In this document: positions 24,194 through 31,400 of the stretch, in pieces
How the letters are laid out: every line of letters begins with the position of its first letter
How positions within the stretch are numbered: the first letter of the stretch is position 1
Assembly: GCA_017544805.1 (NCBI GenBank)
Contig: JAFYDK010000124.1
Location: 1-34,592 of the forward strand
Direction of reading: 5' to 3'
DNA: 34,592 nt
Source of the DNA: Bacteroidales bacterium
GTDB taxonomy: Bacteria > Bacteroidota > Bacteroidia > Bacteroidales > UBA3824
Notes under the pieces: model-generated
Databases searched by the model: none
The model's input: the letters and a program-made list of their open reading frames with translations, nothing else
What the model was told of the DNA's origin: nothing
Position numbers and translations under genes: made by a program

Positions 24194-24847
24194 ATGAAAA
24201 AAATAACATTAAGCTTTATGCTGTTCGTTTTAGCGGCAGCAACAATGTTCACGTCTTGCAAAAAAGACAAGGATGGTGATGACAATTGGTACGGTATTAA
24301 AGCAACGTTCTCAGGTAGTGTTTCTGATAATTTCAATGCCACGGCTGCCGGATTTAAACAAAGTGCGTCTGAGTCAGGTACTTCAGCATCTGCTTTGAAA
24401 TCAATTTTGGGTACCTCTGATGGTAATACAATAATTTACGGAACCAAAGATAAAAATCAGTTGCTTATAACACTTAAAGGCACTACCTCTGGTACATACA
24501 CGTTAAATACCTCTATTAAAGGTGTTTCCAATGCTACTGTTACAAATGCAATCATAAGTTTATTATCAGGAGAAGGCGTTGCAGAAACAGTAAAAGACGT
24601 GGCAACTGATGCTGTTGACGACATTGCTACCGATGCACTTATTATTTATAAAGCAAACGATGCAACCGAAGGATCTAATGGATATTGGTTCTCAACGTCC
24701 GCAACTGTTACGATAACAACATTGTCATTTTACTCAACGGGCTCGTTCTCTGCGACAATGATGAACAGCAACAAAGATACTTTCACAATTACGGACGGAA
24801 CGTTCAGTGTAGCAGGTCTTCCCGCTAAAACTACTTCATCGAAATAA
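24194..24847 (+). CDS. Small lipoprotein of unknown function
   Basis: A 217-residue protein with an SPII signal (lipobox FTSC, C22). The residues after the cysteine, KKDKDGDD, resemble the charged export signal that sends Bacteroidota lipoproteins to the cell surface. The mature part is rich in Ser, Thr, Ala and Gly with short predicted beta strands (TIIYGTKDKNQLLITLKGT; ATVTITTLSFYSTGSFSA), and a central helical segment with alternating Asp and Ala (VKDVATDAVDDIATDALI). No family is recognised. The gene has its own promoter and terminator. Confidence 0.8.
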   Translation: MKKITLSFMLFVLAAATMFTSCKKDKDGDDNWYGIKATFSGSVSDNFNATAAGFKQSASESGTSASALKSILGTSDGNTIIYGTKDKNQLLITLKGTTSGTYTLNTSIKGVSNATVTNAIISLLSGEGVAETVKDVATDAVDDIATDALIIYKANDATEGSNGYWFSTSATVTITTLSFYSTGSFSATMMNSNKDTFTITDGTFSVAGLPAKTTSSK

Positions 24848-24868
24848 TTAAAAGAAATAAAAAAGCAC

Positions 24869-24896
24869 ACGGGCGAAAAAGATTTCGCCCGTTTTT
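24869..24896. terminator. Bidirectional terminator between the lipoprotein and Kdo-type operons
   Basis: A perfect 10-bp stem, ACGGGCGAAA (24869-24878) with TTTCGCCCGT (24883-24892), has a T-run after it on the plus strand and GTGCTTTTTT on the minus strand. It serves two convergent genes. Confidence 0.88.
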
Positions 24897-24926
24897 ATTT
24901 TCGTATCTTTTCAGTCATTCCTTTTT

Positions 24927-25610
24927 TTAATAACTTGTATTCGGGGAATAAGTTTTCGGCTTTATTGAATTTCTCTCCGTTATGTATTTGGAATATTTTT
25001 CGTCGACATCCATGCGGGATTTTACAGCTTCAGGATATACATCAAGAGCGGCTAACAATAATTCTGTAACCTCTCTCACTGCAAACTCCTCTCCCGAAGA
25101 AAACGTTACGTAATCCGCTAAATGATTATCTTTTACATAATCGCTAAACATAGGAGCAGATTTGCGGTGAATTTGAAACCTTAAACCGCATTTTTCAGCA
25201 ACCGTCAAGTCCAAAATATCGTCGAAAACAAACGCAATTTCTTGAGGTTTCAACGAAAATTCTTTCATAACCTCTGTTAAGCCTTCAATCTTATTTTTAA
25301 AACCTAAACATTTGAAATTCAAGTGTTCACGGTTCACAAATTTTTCCGTTGAAGGGTTGTTTTCGCCGCTTATAATGCCAGAAATAAGAAGATTTCCACT
25401 AAACAAAGTATAACCGAAGCGCAAAATGTTAAGCCCCATGGAATCAACTTCCGAAAAGCCTGAATAAACATTGTCGCCCTTTACGCCAGAATTGAAAACT
25501 CCGTCCCAATCAAATATTATCGCCTTAATTTTCAAGGCTTTATTCTTAAAATCAGAAAGGGGAATTAAAAACTCCCCTCCCCTATCTTCAAATTTTTTTA
25601 AATTTCTCAT
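24927..25610 (-). CDS. KdsC-like HAD phosphatase with extended termini
   Basis: A 227-residue HAD-superfamily protein. Motif I is IIFDWDGVFN (D34, D36), an SGENN segment fits motif II, and FVFDDILDL (D130, D131, D134) fits motif IV. A short cap and the SEVDSMGLNILR segment after motif I match KdsC, which hydrolyses Kdo-8-phosphate to Kdo. It is longer than the usual 170-180 residues: 27 extra N-terminal residues before the first strand and about 35 at the C-terminus. Its ATG directly follows the stop of the transaldolase-CBS gene with no gap, so translation is coupled. Being the third gene after kdsA supports a Kdo or related ulosonic-acid phosphatase. Confidence 0.8.
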   Translation of the reverse strand: MRNLKKFEDRGGEFLIPLSDFKNKALKIKAIIFDWDGVFNSGVKGDNVYSGFSEVDSMGLNILRFGYTLFSGNLLISGIISGENNPSTEKFVNREHLNFKCLGFKNKIEGLTEVMKEFSLKPQEIAFVFDDILDLTVAEKCGLRFQIHRKSAPMFSDYVKDNHLADYVTFSSGEEFAVREVTELLLAALDVYPEAVKSRMDVDEKYSKYITERNSIKPKTYSPNTSY

Positions 25611-26618
25611 TTACAACAAATCTTGAATATCCAACATACCGCAAGGTTTGCCGTCAGAGGTTACGACCAAAGTGTCAATTTTGTACTGCTTGAAGAGTTT
25701 TGACGAATCAATCAAATAAGCCTCTTTATCAATCGTAACAGGTTGTTTTTCAGGAAGTTGAGAAAGTTTTTTCGTTAAAACTGAATCGCCTTCTTTTTCA
25801 ACCAAACGTCTTAAATCACCGTCAGTGAAAACACCGTAAATGTTTCCGTCTTCTTTTACAACCGTTACTGCACCGAGTTTTGATAGTGTCATTTTTACCA
25901 AAGCCTCGTTGATAGTGCTGTTGAAAGAAATACAAGCGTTTTCCGTACGGTAAACGTCTTTAACTTTCATTGTCATAAGTCTTGTATCTTCAAAGAACTG
26001 CTCTGTGCCGAGGGTCGTGAAATTGTTTTGCGGCAAAAGTTGAAGAACTTTCCACGGAACTGTTATCGTATGACAGCCGATATTCAAAGCGTTTCTTACG
26101 TGTTCGGGGTTACGAACCGAAGAAAACATAATTTTTGAAGGATAACCGTATTTATTAACAGCATTAACGCACTGTTCTACAAGCGATAAGGCATCGTGTC
26201 CCTGATCTTGAAGTCTGCCGACCAAAGGACAAACGTAGGTTGCACCGGCCTGCATTGCAATATAAGCCTGCTGAATCGTATAAATAAGGTGCATATTAAC
26301 CATATAACCCTCACTTCTAAGAATATGACAAGCCTTTGCGCCTTCCAATGAAACCGGAATTTTGTAAACGGTTTTATTCTTGTCAAGTCCTAAATCGTTC
26401 TGACGGTGAGCCTCGGAAATAATTTCATCAGAGGTTCTGCCCAATGCTTCAATCTGAAGGATAGGAACAATTTTTGAAAGTTTTAAAATTATGCTGTCAA
26501 CATCGTTGTAACCTTCACGGTGCATAAAAGTCGGAGTCGTTGTAAGACCCGTCAAAAAGCCTAATTTAAAGGCGTTTTCAATTTCAGGCAAATTAGCCGA
26601 ATCAAGATATAATTCCAT
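25611..26618 (-). CDS. Transaldolase/F6P-aldolase-like domain fused to a KdsD-like CBS pair
   Basis: This 335-residue protein joins two known modules. Residues 1-212 are a transaldolase (TalC/FSA-type) barrel: LYLDSANLPEIENAF, GLTTTPTF, the Schiff-base lysine K86 in VYKIPVSLEGAKA, and IMFSSVRNPEHV. Residues 217-335 are two CBS domains; GVFTDGDLRRLV and LVVTSDGKPCGMLDIQDLL closely resemble the C-terminus of KdsD/KpsF/GutQ arabinose-5-phosphate isomerases. The SIS isomerase domain of KdsD is absent. The gene lies between kdsA (14-base gap) and the KdsC-like gene (no gap). I infer a role in supplying or controlling a precursor for the KdsA reaction; the actual reaction is not proven. Confidence 0.9.
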   Translation of the reverse strand: MELYLDSANLPEIENAFKLGFLTGLTTTPTFMHREGYNDVDSIILKLSKIVPILQIEALGRTSDEIISEAHRQNDLGLDKNKTVYKIPVSLEGAKACHILRSEGYMVNMHLIYTIQQAYIAMQAGATYVCPLVGRLQDQGHDALSLVEQCVNAVNKYGYPSKIMFSSVRNPEHVRNALNIGCHTITVPWKVLQLLPQNNFTTLGTEQFFEDTRLMTMKVKDVYRTENACISFNSTINEALVKMTLSKLGAVTVVKEDGNIYGVFTDGDLRRLVEKEGDSVLTKKLSQLPEKQPVTIDKEAYLIDSSKLFKQYKIDTLVVTSDGKPCGMLDIQDLL

Positions 26619-26632
26619 TTTTATCTAAATTT

Positions 26633-27460
26633 TTATCTGTATTTAACTTCAATTTCGTGCAATTCGATAAGCGGTTTCAGGAACTCTTCCAATTCGGAAA
26701 GTTTCAACTGACTTGCCGCATCACATTTTGCTTTTTCAGGTTCCGGGTGTGCCTCAATAAAAATACCATCAACACCGCTTGATACGCCTGCTCTTGCAAG
26801 AGTTTTCAAATATTGTCTTGCTCCGCCGTTTGGATCAGCAGAAGGAATTCCGTATTTTCTGATAGAATGCGTAACGTCAAAAACTGTCGGATAACCCGTT
26901 TCGTTTAAATGATAAAAACTTCTCGGATCAACCACCAAATCATTATAACCAAAAGTATAACCCCGTTCGGTCAAAATGATTTTGTCGTTGCCGCAAGCTT
27001 CAATTTTTTTAACGGGTTTAATCATGTTTTCGGGTGCAAGAAACTGCCCGTGCTTGAGATTGATAACAGCTCCCGTTTTAGCAGCTTGAGTTACGAGTCC
27101 CGTCTGCATACAAAGGTATGCCGGAATCTGAATCACGTCAAGAACCTCTGCGGCAGGTTGTATATGTTCGGGATAATGAATGTCCGAGAGAACGGGCATT
27201 TGAAACTCTTTTTTTATCTTTGCTAACATTTCAAGACCTTTTTCTAAGCCCGGACCTAAATAATAATCCACACTCGAACGGTTGTCTTTCATAAACGAAG
27301 ACTTGAAAATCACAGGAAGTGAAAGTTTTTCCGCTGTTTTCTTAACGTGTTCAGCGGTTTTCATCATAATATCTTCGTCCTCAATAACGCACGGTCCGCA
27401 AATCAAAAACAATTTGTCTGAACCGCACTCAATATCAGATACTTTTACTATTTTTTTCAT
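26633..27460 (-). CDS. kdsA: 3-deoxy-8-phosphooctulonate synthase
   Basis: A 275-residue enzyme that condenses phosphoenolpyruvate with arabinose-5-phosphate to give Kdo-8-phosphate for LPS. Motifs are FLICGPCVIEDED near the start, VIFKSSFMKDNRSS, NLKHGQFLAP, TERGYTFGYNDLVVDPRSF, DVTHSIR and FIEAHPEPEKAKCDAASQL. C24 in GPC, the His of DVTH, the Glu of FIEAH and the Asp of CDAASQ form the metal site of class II (metal-dependent) KdsA; class I enzymes have Asn in place of that Cys. It is the first gene of a three-gene operon with the transaldolase-CBS and KdsC-like genes. Confidence 0.95.
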   Translation of the reverse strand: MKKIVKVSDIECGSDKLFLICGPCVIEDEDIMMKTAEHVKKTAEKLSLPVIFKSSFMKDNRSSVDYYLGPGLEKGLEMLAKIKKEFQMPVLSDIHYPEHIQPAAEVLDVIQIPAYLCMQTGLVTQAAKTGAVINLKHGQFLAPENMIKPVKKIEACGNDKIILTERGYTFGYNDLVVDPRSFYHLNETGYPTVFDVTHSIRKYGIPSADPNGGARQYLKTLARAGVSSGVDGIFIEAHPEPEKAKCDAASQLKLSELEEFLKPLIELHEIEVKYR

Positions 27461-27488
27461 AGAATTCTTATAATATAGTTCTAAGGTG

Positions 27489-27496
27489 CAAATTTA
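27489..27496 (-). promoter_or_regulatory. -7 element of the kdsA operon
   Basis: On the minus strand this is TAAATTTG (TAnnTTTG), 28 bases before the kdsA start. The -33 region is not a clear TTTG. Confidence 0.55.
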
Positions 27497-27613
27497 AAAA
27501 GTTTTTATGAACTAAAAAAGGCGTTTACTTTATTTTAATAGAAATTAACCGTGTTTTTTATCGGATACAAAGTTTAAAAGGATTATTTCAATCAATAAAT
27601 TAAAATAATCAAA

Positions 27614-28816
27614 TTATTTCTTACCGGGAAAACTAATTCTCGGATAACCGCCGCGGTGAATTTCAAATTCCTCTTTTATAGACTTTGAAAGCATATAATC
27701 ATAATCCGAAAAATACTCCCAATACATTATTCCTCCCAAATCATGGATAAAAATATAATCAACTTTCCTTTTAACAGACTGCATATCCTCGTATGAAAGA
27801 AAAATTTTGTCTTGCGGATTGTAAAGCGTAGGCGACAACGCAGACGAATCCCAACTCCTTATATATTTACCCGATTTCAAAAGCGGGGGAATCTGACGGA
27901 AAGCAACCGAGCCAACACCCGTTCCCTTACAAAAAAGTCCGCTATTTACAGCTTCAACATTTTTCCATTTGCGTCCGTAAAAAGCGGCACCTATTATAAT
28001 TTTTTCTTTCGGAATACCGGCTTTATAATAATTTTTGACCACTTTATCAACGCTGTGTCCGTTATGTTTTAAGGATGAAAAATAAAGATTCGTATGATGT
28101 CCCGTAGTCTTGTTCCATTGTCCGAAAAAATCGTATGTCATTACAAAGAAATAATCCGTCAAAGGCTCAATTTTACGTATCTCAGTGTAAGTCAGATACA
28201 TATCAAATGCTCCGGCTGCAACAGTCAAATAATATTTTTTGCCGTCCTGTTTTGAAGCTTTGTCGAATGCAGTGCGCAACTCTGTTAAAAGCGATGTAAA
28301 ATTTACTCTGTCGGTATCTCTGGTTTGAACGTTCATACCCGGAAATTCCCAATCAACATCCACTCCGTCAAGACCGTAATATCTAACAAAACGGATTGCA
28401 TCGTCTACAAAAACCGAACGCGAAGATGCGCTTAGACTCATGTCGGAAAAAACTTTAGAGGTCCCGTAACCGCCTACGGAAACCAAAATTTTCATTTTTG
28501 GGTACAATTTTTTGAGCTTTTTGGCAATCATAAAATTTTGAGCATCCTCAGGACGCAAAAGCCCAATACGATTGTTTGTAATCTTAGTAAAAGCAAGATT
28601 GAGTATATTAACCCCGTCAAGTCTCAAAGAGTTTAAGTCCAATTTACGGTTGCCGATATGCAAATATGCACATATTATAGGTGTCTGAAGTTTTGAAAAA
28701 TTACCCGTAGGTGCAGAATTCAACGCTAAATGCTCATCACCAGAATTAACAAGGCAAGAGACTAAAAATAACGCAGTCAAAACAAACAAAACGATTCTTT
28801 TAAACGGTACAAACAT
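27614..28816 (-). CDS. Glycoside hydrolase family 18 lipoprotein
   Basis: A 400-residue protein with an SPII signal (lipobox LVSC, C21) and a GH18 barrel. The catalytic motif DxxDxDxE is complete: D150, D153, D155 and the acid/base E157 in LDGVDVDWEFPG. Other barrel marks are KILVSVGGYG, LTVAAGAFDMY, YFFVMTYDFFGQW and a C-terminal GGIMYWEY. The family covers chitinases and endo-beta-N-acetylglucosaminidases, so the target is a GlcNAc-containing polymer such as chitin, peptidoglycan fragments or N-glycans; this cannot be decided here. No SusC/D genes are next to it. The promoter is at 28851-28880. Confidence 0.92.
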   Translation of the reverse strand: MFVPFKRIVLFVLTALFLVSCLVNSGDEHLALNSAPTGNFSKLQTPIICAYLHIGNRKLDLNSLRLDGVNILNLAFTKITNNRIGLLRPEDAQNFMIAKKLKKLYPKMKILVSVGGYGTSKVFSDMSLSASSRSVFVDDAIRFVRYYGLDGVDVDWEFPGMNVQTRDTDRVNFTSLLTELRTAFDKASKQDGKKYYLTVAAGAFDMYLTYTEIRKIEPLTDYFFVMTYDFFGQWNKTTGHHTNLYFSSLKHNGHSVDKVVKNYYKAGIPKEKIIIGAAFYGRKWKNVEAVNSGLFCKGTGVGSVAFRQIPPLLKSGKYIRSWDSSALSPTLYNPQDKIFLSYEDMQSVKRKVDYIFIHDLGGIMYWEYFSDYDYMLSKSIKEEFEIHRGGYPRISFPGKK

Positions 28817-28850
28817 TTTTTTAAAGTCATTACTTTTCTAAAACAAGGTG

Positions 28851-28880
28851 CAAAGGTAGGAAAATATTTTCATTTTCAAA
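28851..28880 (-). promoter_or_regulatory. Promoter of the GH18 gene
   Basis: On the minus strand TTTG (28877-28880) is followed after 18 bases by TACCTTTG (28851-28858), 34 bases before the start codon. Confidence 0.7.
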
Positions 28881-28990
28881 CCCTAAAACTTTTCGATGAA
28901 GTTAAATTGTATTATTAACACACTAAAAACCAACCTATTAGAAACGACAAATAAAAAATTACTTGAAAAACTATTTTTTTTGAAAAAAAA

Positions 28991-29022
28991 TTTGGCAAAT
29001 CAGAAAAAAGTCCGTAATATTG
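28991..29022 (+). promoter_or_regulatory. Promoter of rplS
   Basis: TTTG (28991-28994) is followed after 20 bases by TAATATTG (29015-29022), which has one mismatch to TAnnTTTG. The leader of about 43 bases shows no ribosomal-protein autoregulatory fold. Confidence 0.55.
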
Positions 29023-29071
29023 CACTCCGAAATTTTTAAAGAAATAACGTTAATAAATAAATAATAAGACC

Positions 29072-29419
29072 ATGGAATTATTAAAAGTAGTTGAAGAACA
29101 GTACTCTCAAAAAAGAGAATGGCCCAAATTCAACAGCGGCGATACAATCACCGTTAATTACAAAATCAAAGAAGGCAACAAAGAAAGAGTTCAGCAGTTT
29201 AGAGGCGTTGTCATTCAGAAAAAAGGTATGGGCATCAGCGCAACATTTACTGTAAGAAAAATGTCTGGTAGCGTAGGCGTTGAAAGAATTTTCCCCGTAG
29301 AATCTCCGTTTATCTCTTCAGTTGAAATCAACAAGAGAGGTTCGGTACGTAGGGCAAGAATTTTCTACGTAAGAGAACTTACCGGCAAAAAAGCACGCAT
29401 AAAAGAAAAAAGAATGTAA
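29072..29419 (+). CDS. rplS: 50S ribosomal protein L19
   Basis: A 115-residue basic protein with the L19 signature: FNSGDTITVNYKIKEGNKER, QFRGVVIQKKGMGI, FTVRKMSGSVGVERIFP and the C-terminal RGSVRRARIFYVRELTGKKA. L19 lies at the interface between the 30S and 50S subunits. Length is normal for the family. It stands alone here, not in the usual rpsP-rimM-trmD-rplS order of many other bacteria. Confidence 0.98.
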   Translation: MELLKVVEEQYSQKREWPKFNSGDTITVNYKIKEGNKERVQQFRGVVIQKKGMGISATFTVRKMSGSVGVERIFPVESPFISSVEINKRGSVRRARIFYVRELTGKKARIKEKRM

Positions 29420-29454
29420 GTTTTTCTTTTTCAAAAAAAGAGAAACTTCAAACA

Positions 29455-29490
29455 AATCCTCAAACAACTTACTGTTTGGGGATTTTTTTT
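29455..29490 (+). terminator. Terminator of rplS
   Basis: AATCCTCAAACA (29455-29466) pairs with TGTTTGGGGATT (29473-29484, one T-G pair), with eight T from 29483 to 29490. An additional AT-rich hairpin lies just before it at about 29418-29448. Confidence 0.88.
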
Positions 29491-29501
29491 GTAAAAAAAA
29501 T

Positions 29502-29532
29502 TTTGTTTATACAAACTAAAAATTTAATTTTG
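29502..29532 (+). promoter_or_regulatory. Promoter of the 234-residue TPR gene
   Basis: TTTG (29502-29505) is followed after 19 bases by TAATTTTG (29525-29532), 40 bases before the ATG. Confidence 0.75.
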
Positions 29533-29572
29533 CACCCGAAAAAATTATAAAAGAAATATTTTAAAACAAAAA

Positions 29573-30277
29573 ATGGCAAATACAGAAATTAACGAAAACG
29601 AGAATCAAGACCAGTTGGAAAACGTGGAACTCTCGTTAGGCAGGACAGAGCAATATATCGAAAAAAATAAAGAAAAAATCTTTATGGGAATCGGTATCGT
29701 TGTTGCTGTAATCTTAGGCATTATGGCCTATTCAAAATTAATCAAAACTCCGAGAGAAAACAAAGCCGCATCTCAAATGTTTATGGCAGAGCAGTATTTT
29801 GAAAGAGATTCATTCAATCTCGCACTCAACGGCGACAACAACGGCTATCCCGGATTTTTGGGAATTATCAAAGAGTATTCAGGTACCAAAGCCGCTAACA
29901 ACGCAAAATATTATGCCGGTGTTTGTTATATGAATCTCGGCGATTTTGACGGAGCAATCAGACAATTGGAAGATTTTTCAAGTTCCGACCCGATGTTGGA
30001 ACCCGTTTCAATAGGACTTTTAGGCGACGCTTACATGGAAAAAGGCATGGCTGACAAAGCTCAAGGTTATTATCAAAAAGCTATCGCTAAAGCTCAAAAC
30101 AACAATTTTATAGCTCCCGTTTATTTGCAAAAATTGGGTATTTCTTACGAAGCAGCTCAGAAATATCAAGACGCATTAAACGTTTATGAAAAAATCAAAG
30201 CCGATTATCCCGCATCAAACGAAGCAAGAACGGCAGATAAATTCATCGAAGCAATGAAATTAAAATTAGGAAAATAA
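29573..30277 (+). CDS. Membrane-anchored TPR protein, YfgM-like layout
   Basis: A 234-residue protein with an acidic N-terminal tail, an uncleaved membrane helix (about residues 36-54, FMGIGIVVAVILGIMAYSKL) and a TPR domain (about 60-230): AKYYAGVCYMNLGDFDGAI, GLLGDAYMEKGMADKAQGYY and LQKLGISYEAAQKYQDALNV. The order of cytoplasmic tail, membrane helix and extracytoplasmic TPRs resembles YfgM, the SecYEG-associated ancillary factor, but sequence similarity was not tested. It is expressed alone from its own promoter. Confidence 0.85.
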   Translation: MANTEINENENQDQLENVELSLGRTEQYIEKNKEKIFMGIGIVVAVILGIMAYSKLIKTPRENKAASQMFMAEQYFERDSFNLALNGDNNGYPGFLGIIKEYSGTKAANNAKYYAGVCYMNLGDFDGAIRQLEDFSSSDPMLEPVSIGLLGDAYMEKGMADKAQGYYQKAIAKAQNNNFIAPVYLQKLGISYEAAQKYQDALNVYEKIKADYPASNEARTADKFIEAMKLKLGK

Positions 30278-30299
30278 TTTTTCCATAACTATAAAATGA

Positions 30300-30351
30300 A
30301 ACGGGCGGTAAACTTGAAAAAAAACAAAAAAGTTACCGCCCGTTATTTTTT
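30300..30351. terminator. Terminator between the TPR and phosphorylase genes
   Basis: AACGGGCGGTAAACTT (30300-30315) pairs with AAGTTACCGCCCGTT (30330-30344) with one bulged A, followed by ATTTTTTTT. The two genes converge on it; on the minus strand the tail is TTTCATTTT, so it may also work that way. Confidence 0.88.
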
Positions 30352-30371
30352 TTAAAGGATTTCTTTCTTTT

Positions 30372-31241
30372 CTACTTGGTTAAAACATCAATAACCTGCT
30401 CCACAAGATTAGGCATTGCATTACGGTAACCGTCAGCAAATTTATGACAACGGCGGTTAGCTATCACAAGACAAACCGTTGCGGTATTATGCCCTAAAAG
30501 CCTTCCTAAACCGTTAATCGCCGAAGATTCCATCTCGTAATTATTAACTTTGAGGCCTTTGTACTCAAAAGTTTCGATTTTTGAATTAATATCCTCGTCA
30601 ATGATTCCGAGCCTTACCACACGCCCCTGCGGACCATAAAAACCGGGCGCAGAAAGTGTTATGCCTTGACGAAATTTTGAAAGTTTTTTCAAAATCTCCG
30701 GCGAGGATTCCACGAAATAAGGTCTCGCCAAAAGTTCGCTGCGTTTGGTATGCTCCTGAAAAAGTCTTTCAAGTTCCAAATCACAAACTTTGTTTCTATC
30801 TTTATAAAAATTAAGCAAACCGTCCAAACCTCCGGCAATAGCCGTTACAACAGGCTCTCCCACAGGAATATCCGCCTGAAGCGAACCGCAAGTACCAATT
30901 CTGACAATATTCAACGTCTTATGCTCTTCTTTGGGCAGTCTGGTTTTGAAATCAATATTTGCCAAAGCGTCCAACTCGGTCAAAACAATATCAATATTAT
31001 CCGTTCCGATACCCGTAGAAACAACGGTTATGCGTTTGCCGTTTTTATAACCCGTTACGGTTCTGAACTCCCTATTCTGAACCGTTAATTCGGTAGTGTC
31101 AAAAAATTTAGCAACAACATCGGTTCTGTTTTGGTCGCCAACCAAAATAATGTTGTCGGCAATATCTTCAGGCTTTAGGTGAAGGTGAAAAATCGAACCA
31201 TCACCGTTTATAATCAACTCTGAATCTTCAATAGGTTTCAT
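30372..31241 (-). CDS. Nucleoside phosphorylase (uridine phosphorylase-like)
   Basis: A 289-residue enzyme of the PNP/UDP phosphorylase superfamily, which splits nucleosides with phosphate into base and ribose-1-phosphate. Motifs are NIILVGDQNRTDVVA, the phosphate loop VSTGIGTDNIDIVLTEL, VRIGTCGSLQ, and the ribose-binding YEMESSAINGLGRLLGH near the C-terminus. It is longer than E. coli Udp (about 250 residues), with an insertion around FYKDRNKVCDLELERLFQEH. The base preference cannot be read from sequence by eye. It is monocistronic, with a promoter at 31275-31305. Confidence 0.88.
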   Translation of the reverse strand: MKPIEDSELIINGDGSIFHLHLKPEDIADNIILVGDQNRTDVVAKFFDTTELTVQNREFRTVTGYKNGKRITVVSTGIGTDNIDIVLTELDALANIDFKTRLPKEEHKTLNIVRIGTCGSLQADIPVGEPVVTAIAGGLDGLLNFYKDRNKVCDLELERLFQEHTKRSELLARPYFVESSPEILKKLSKFRQGITLSAPGFYGPQGRVVRLGIIDEDINSKIETFEYKGLKVNNYEMESSAINGLGRLLGHNTATVCLVIANRRCHKFADGYRNAMPNLVEQVIDVLTK

Positions 31242-31274
31242 GGTTAAAAAAAATATTTATATACTACAATTTGT

Positions 31275-31305
31275 CAAAGTTACGTAATTTTTTATAAAAA
31301 GCAAA
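31275..31305 (-). promoter_or_regulatory. Promoter of the nucleoside phosphorylase gene
   Basis: On the minus strand TTTG (31302-31305) is followed after 19 bases by TAACTTTG (31275-31282), 33 bases before the start codon. Confidence 0.75.
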
Positions 31306-31369
31306 ATTTTCGGTGCAAAATTTCAAAAATAAATATTGTTTTTTTTATACTATAATAAAAAATTGTTAT

Positions 31370-31377
31370 TACTTTTG
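31370..31377 (+). promoter_or_regulatory. -7 element of the arginine decarboxylase gene
   Basis: TACTTTTG fits TAnnTTTG and ends 23 bases before the ATG at 31401. No TTTG lies at the normal -33 spacing. Confidence 0.55.
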
Positions 31378-31400
31378 AGCCGTCATATTAAGGAATTAAA

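Noticed and set aside
27541..27613. Terminator between the GH18 gene and kdsA
   Set aside because: Several ATTATTT/AAATAAT segments can pair, but only weak A-T stems form and no clear T-tail is present, so no terminator is claimed.
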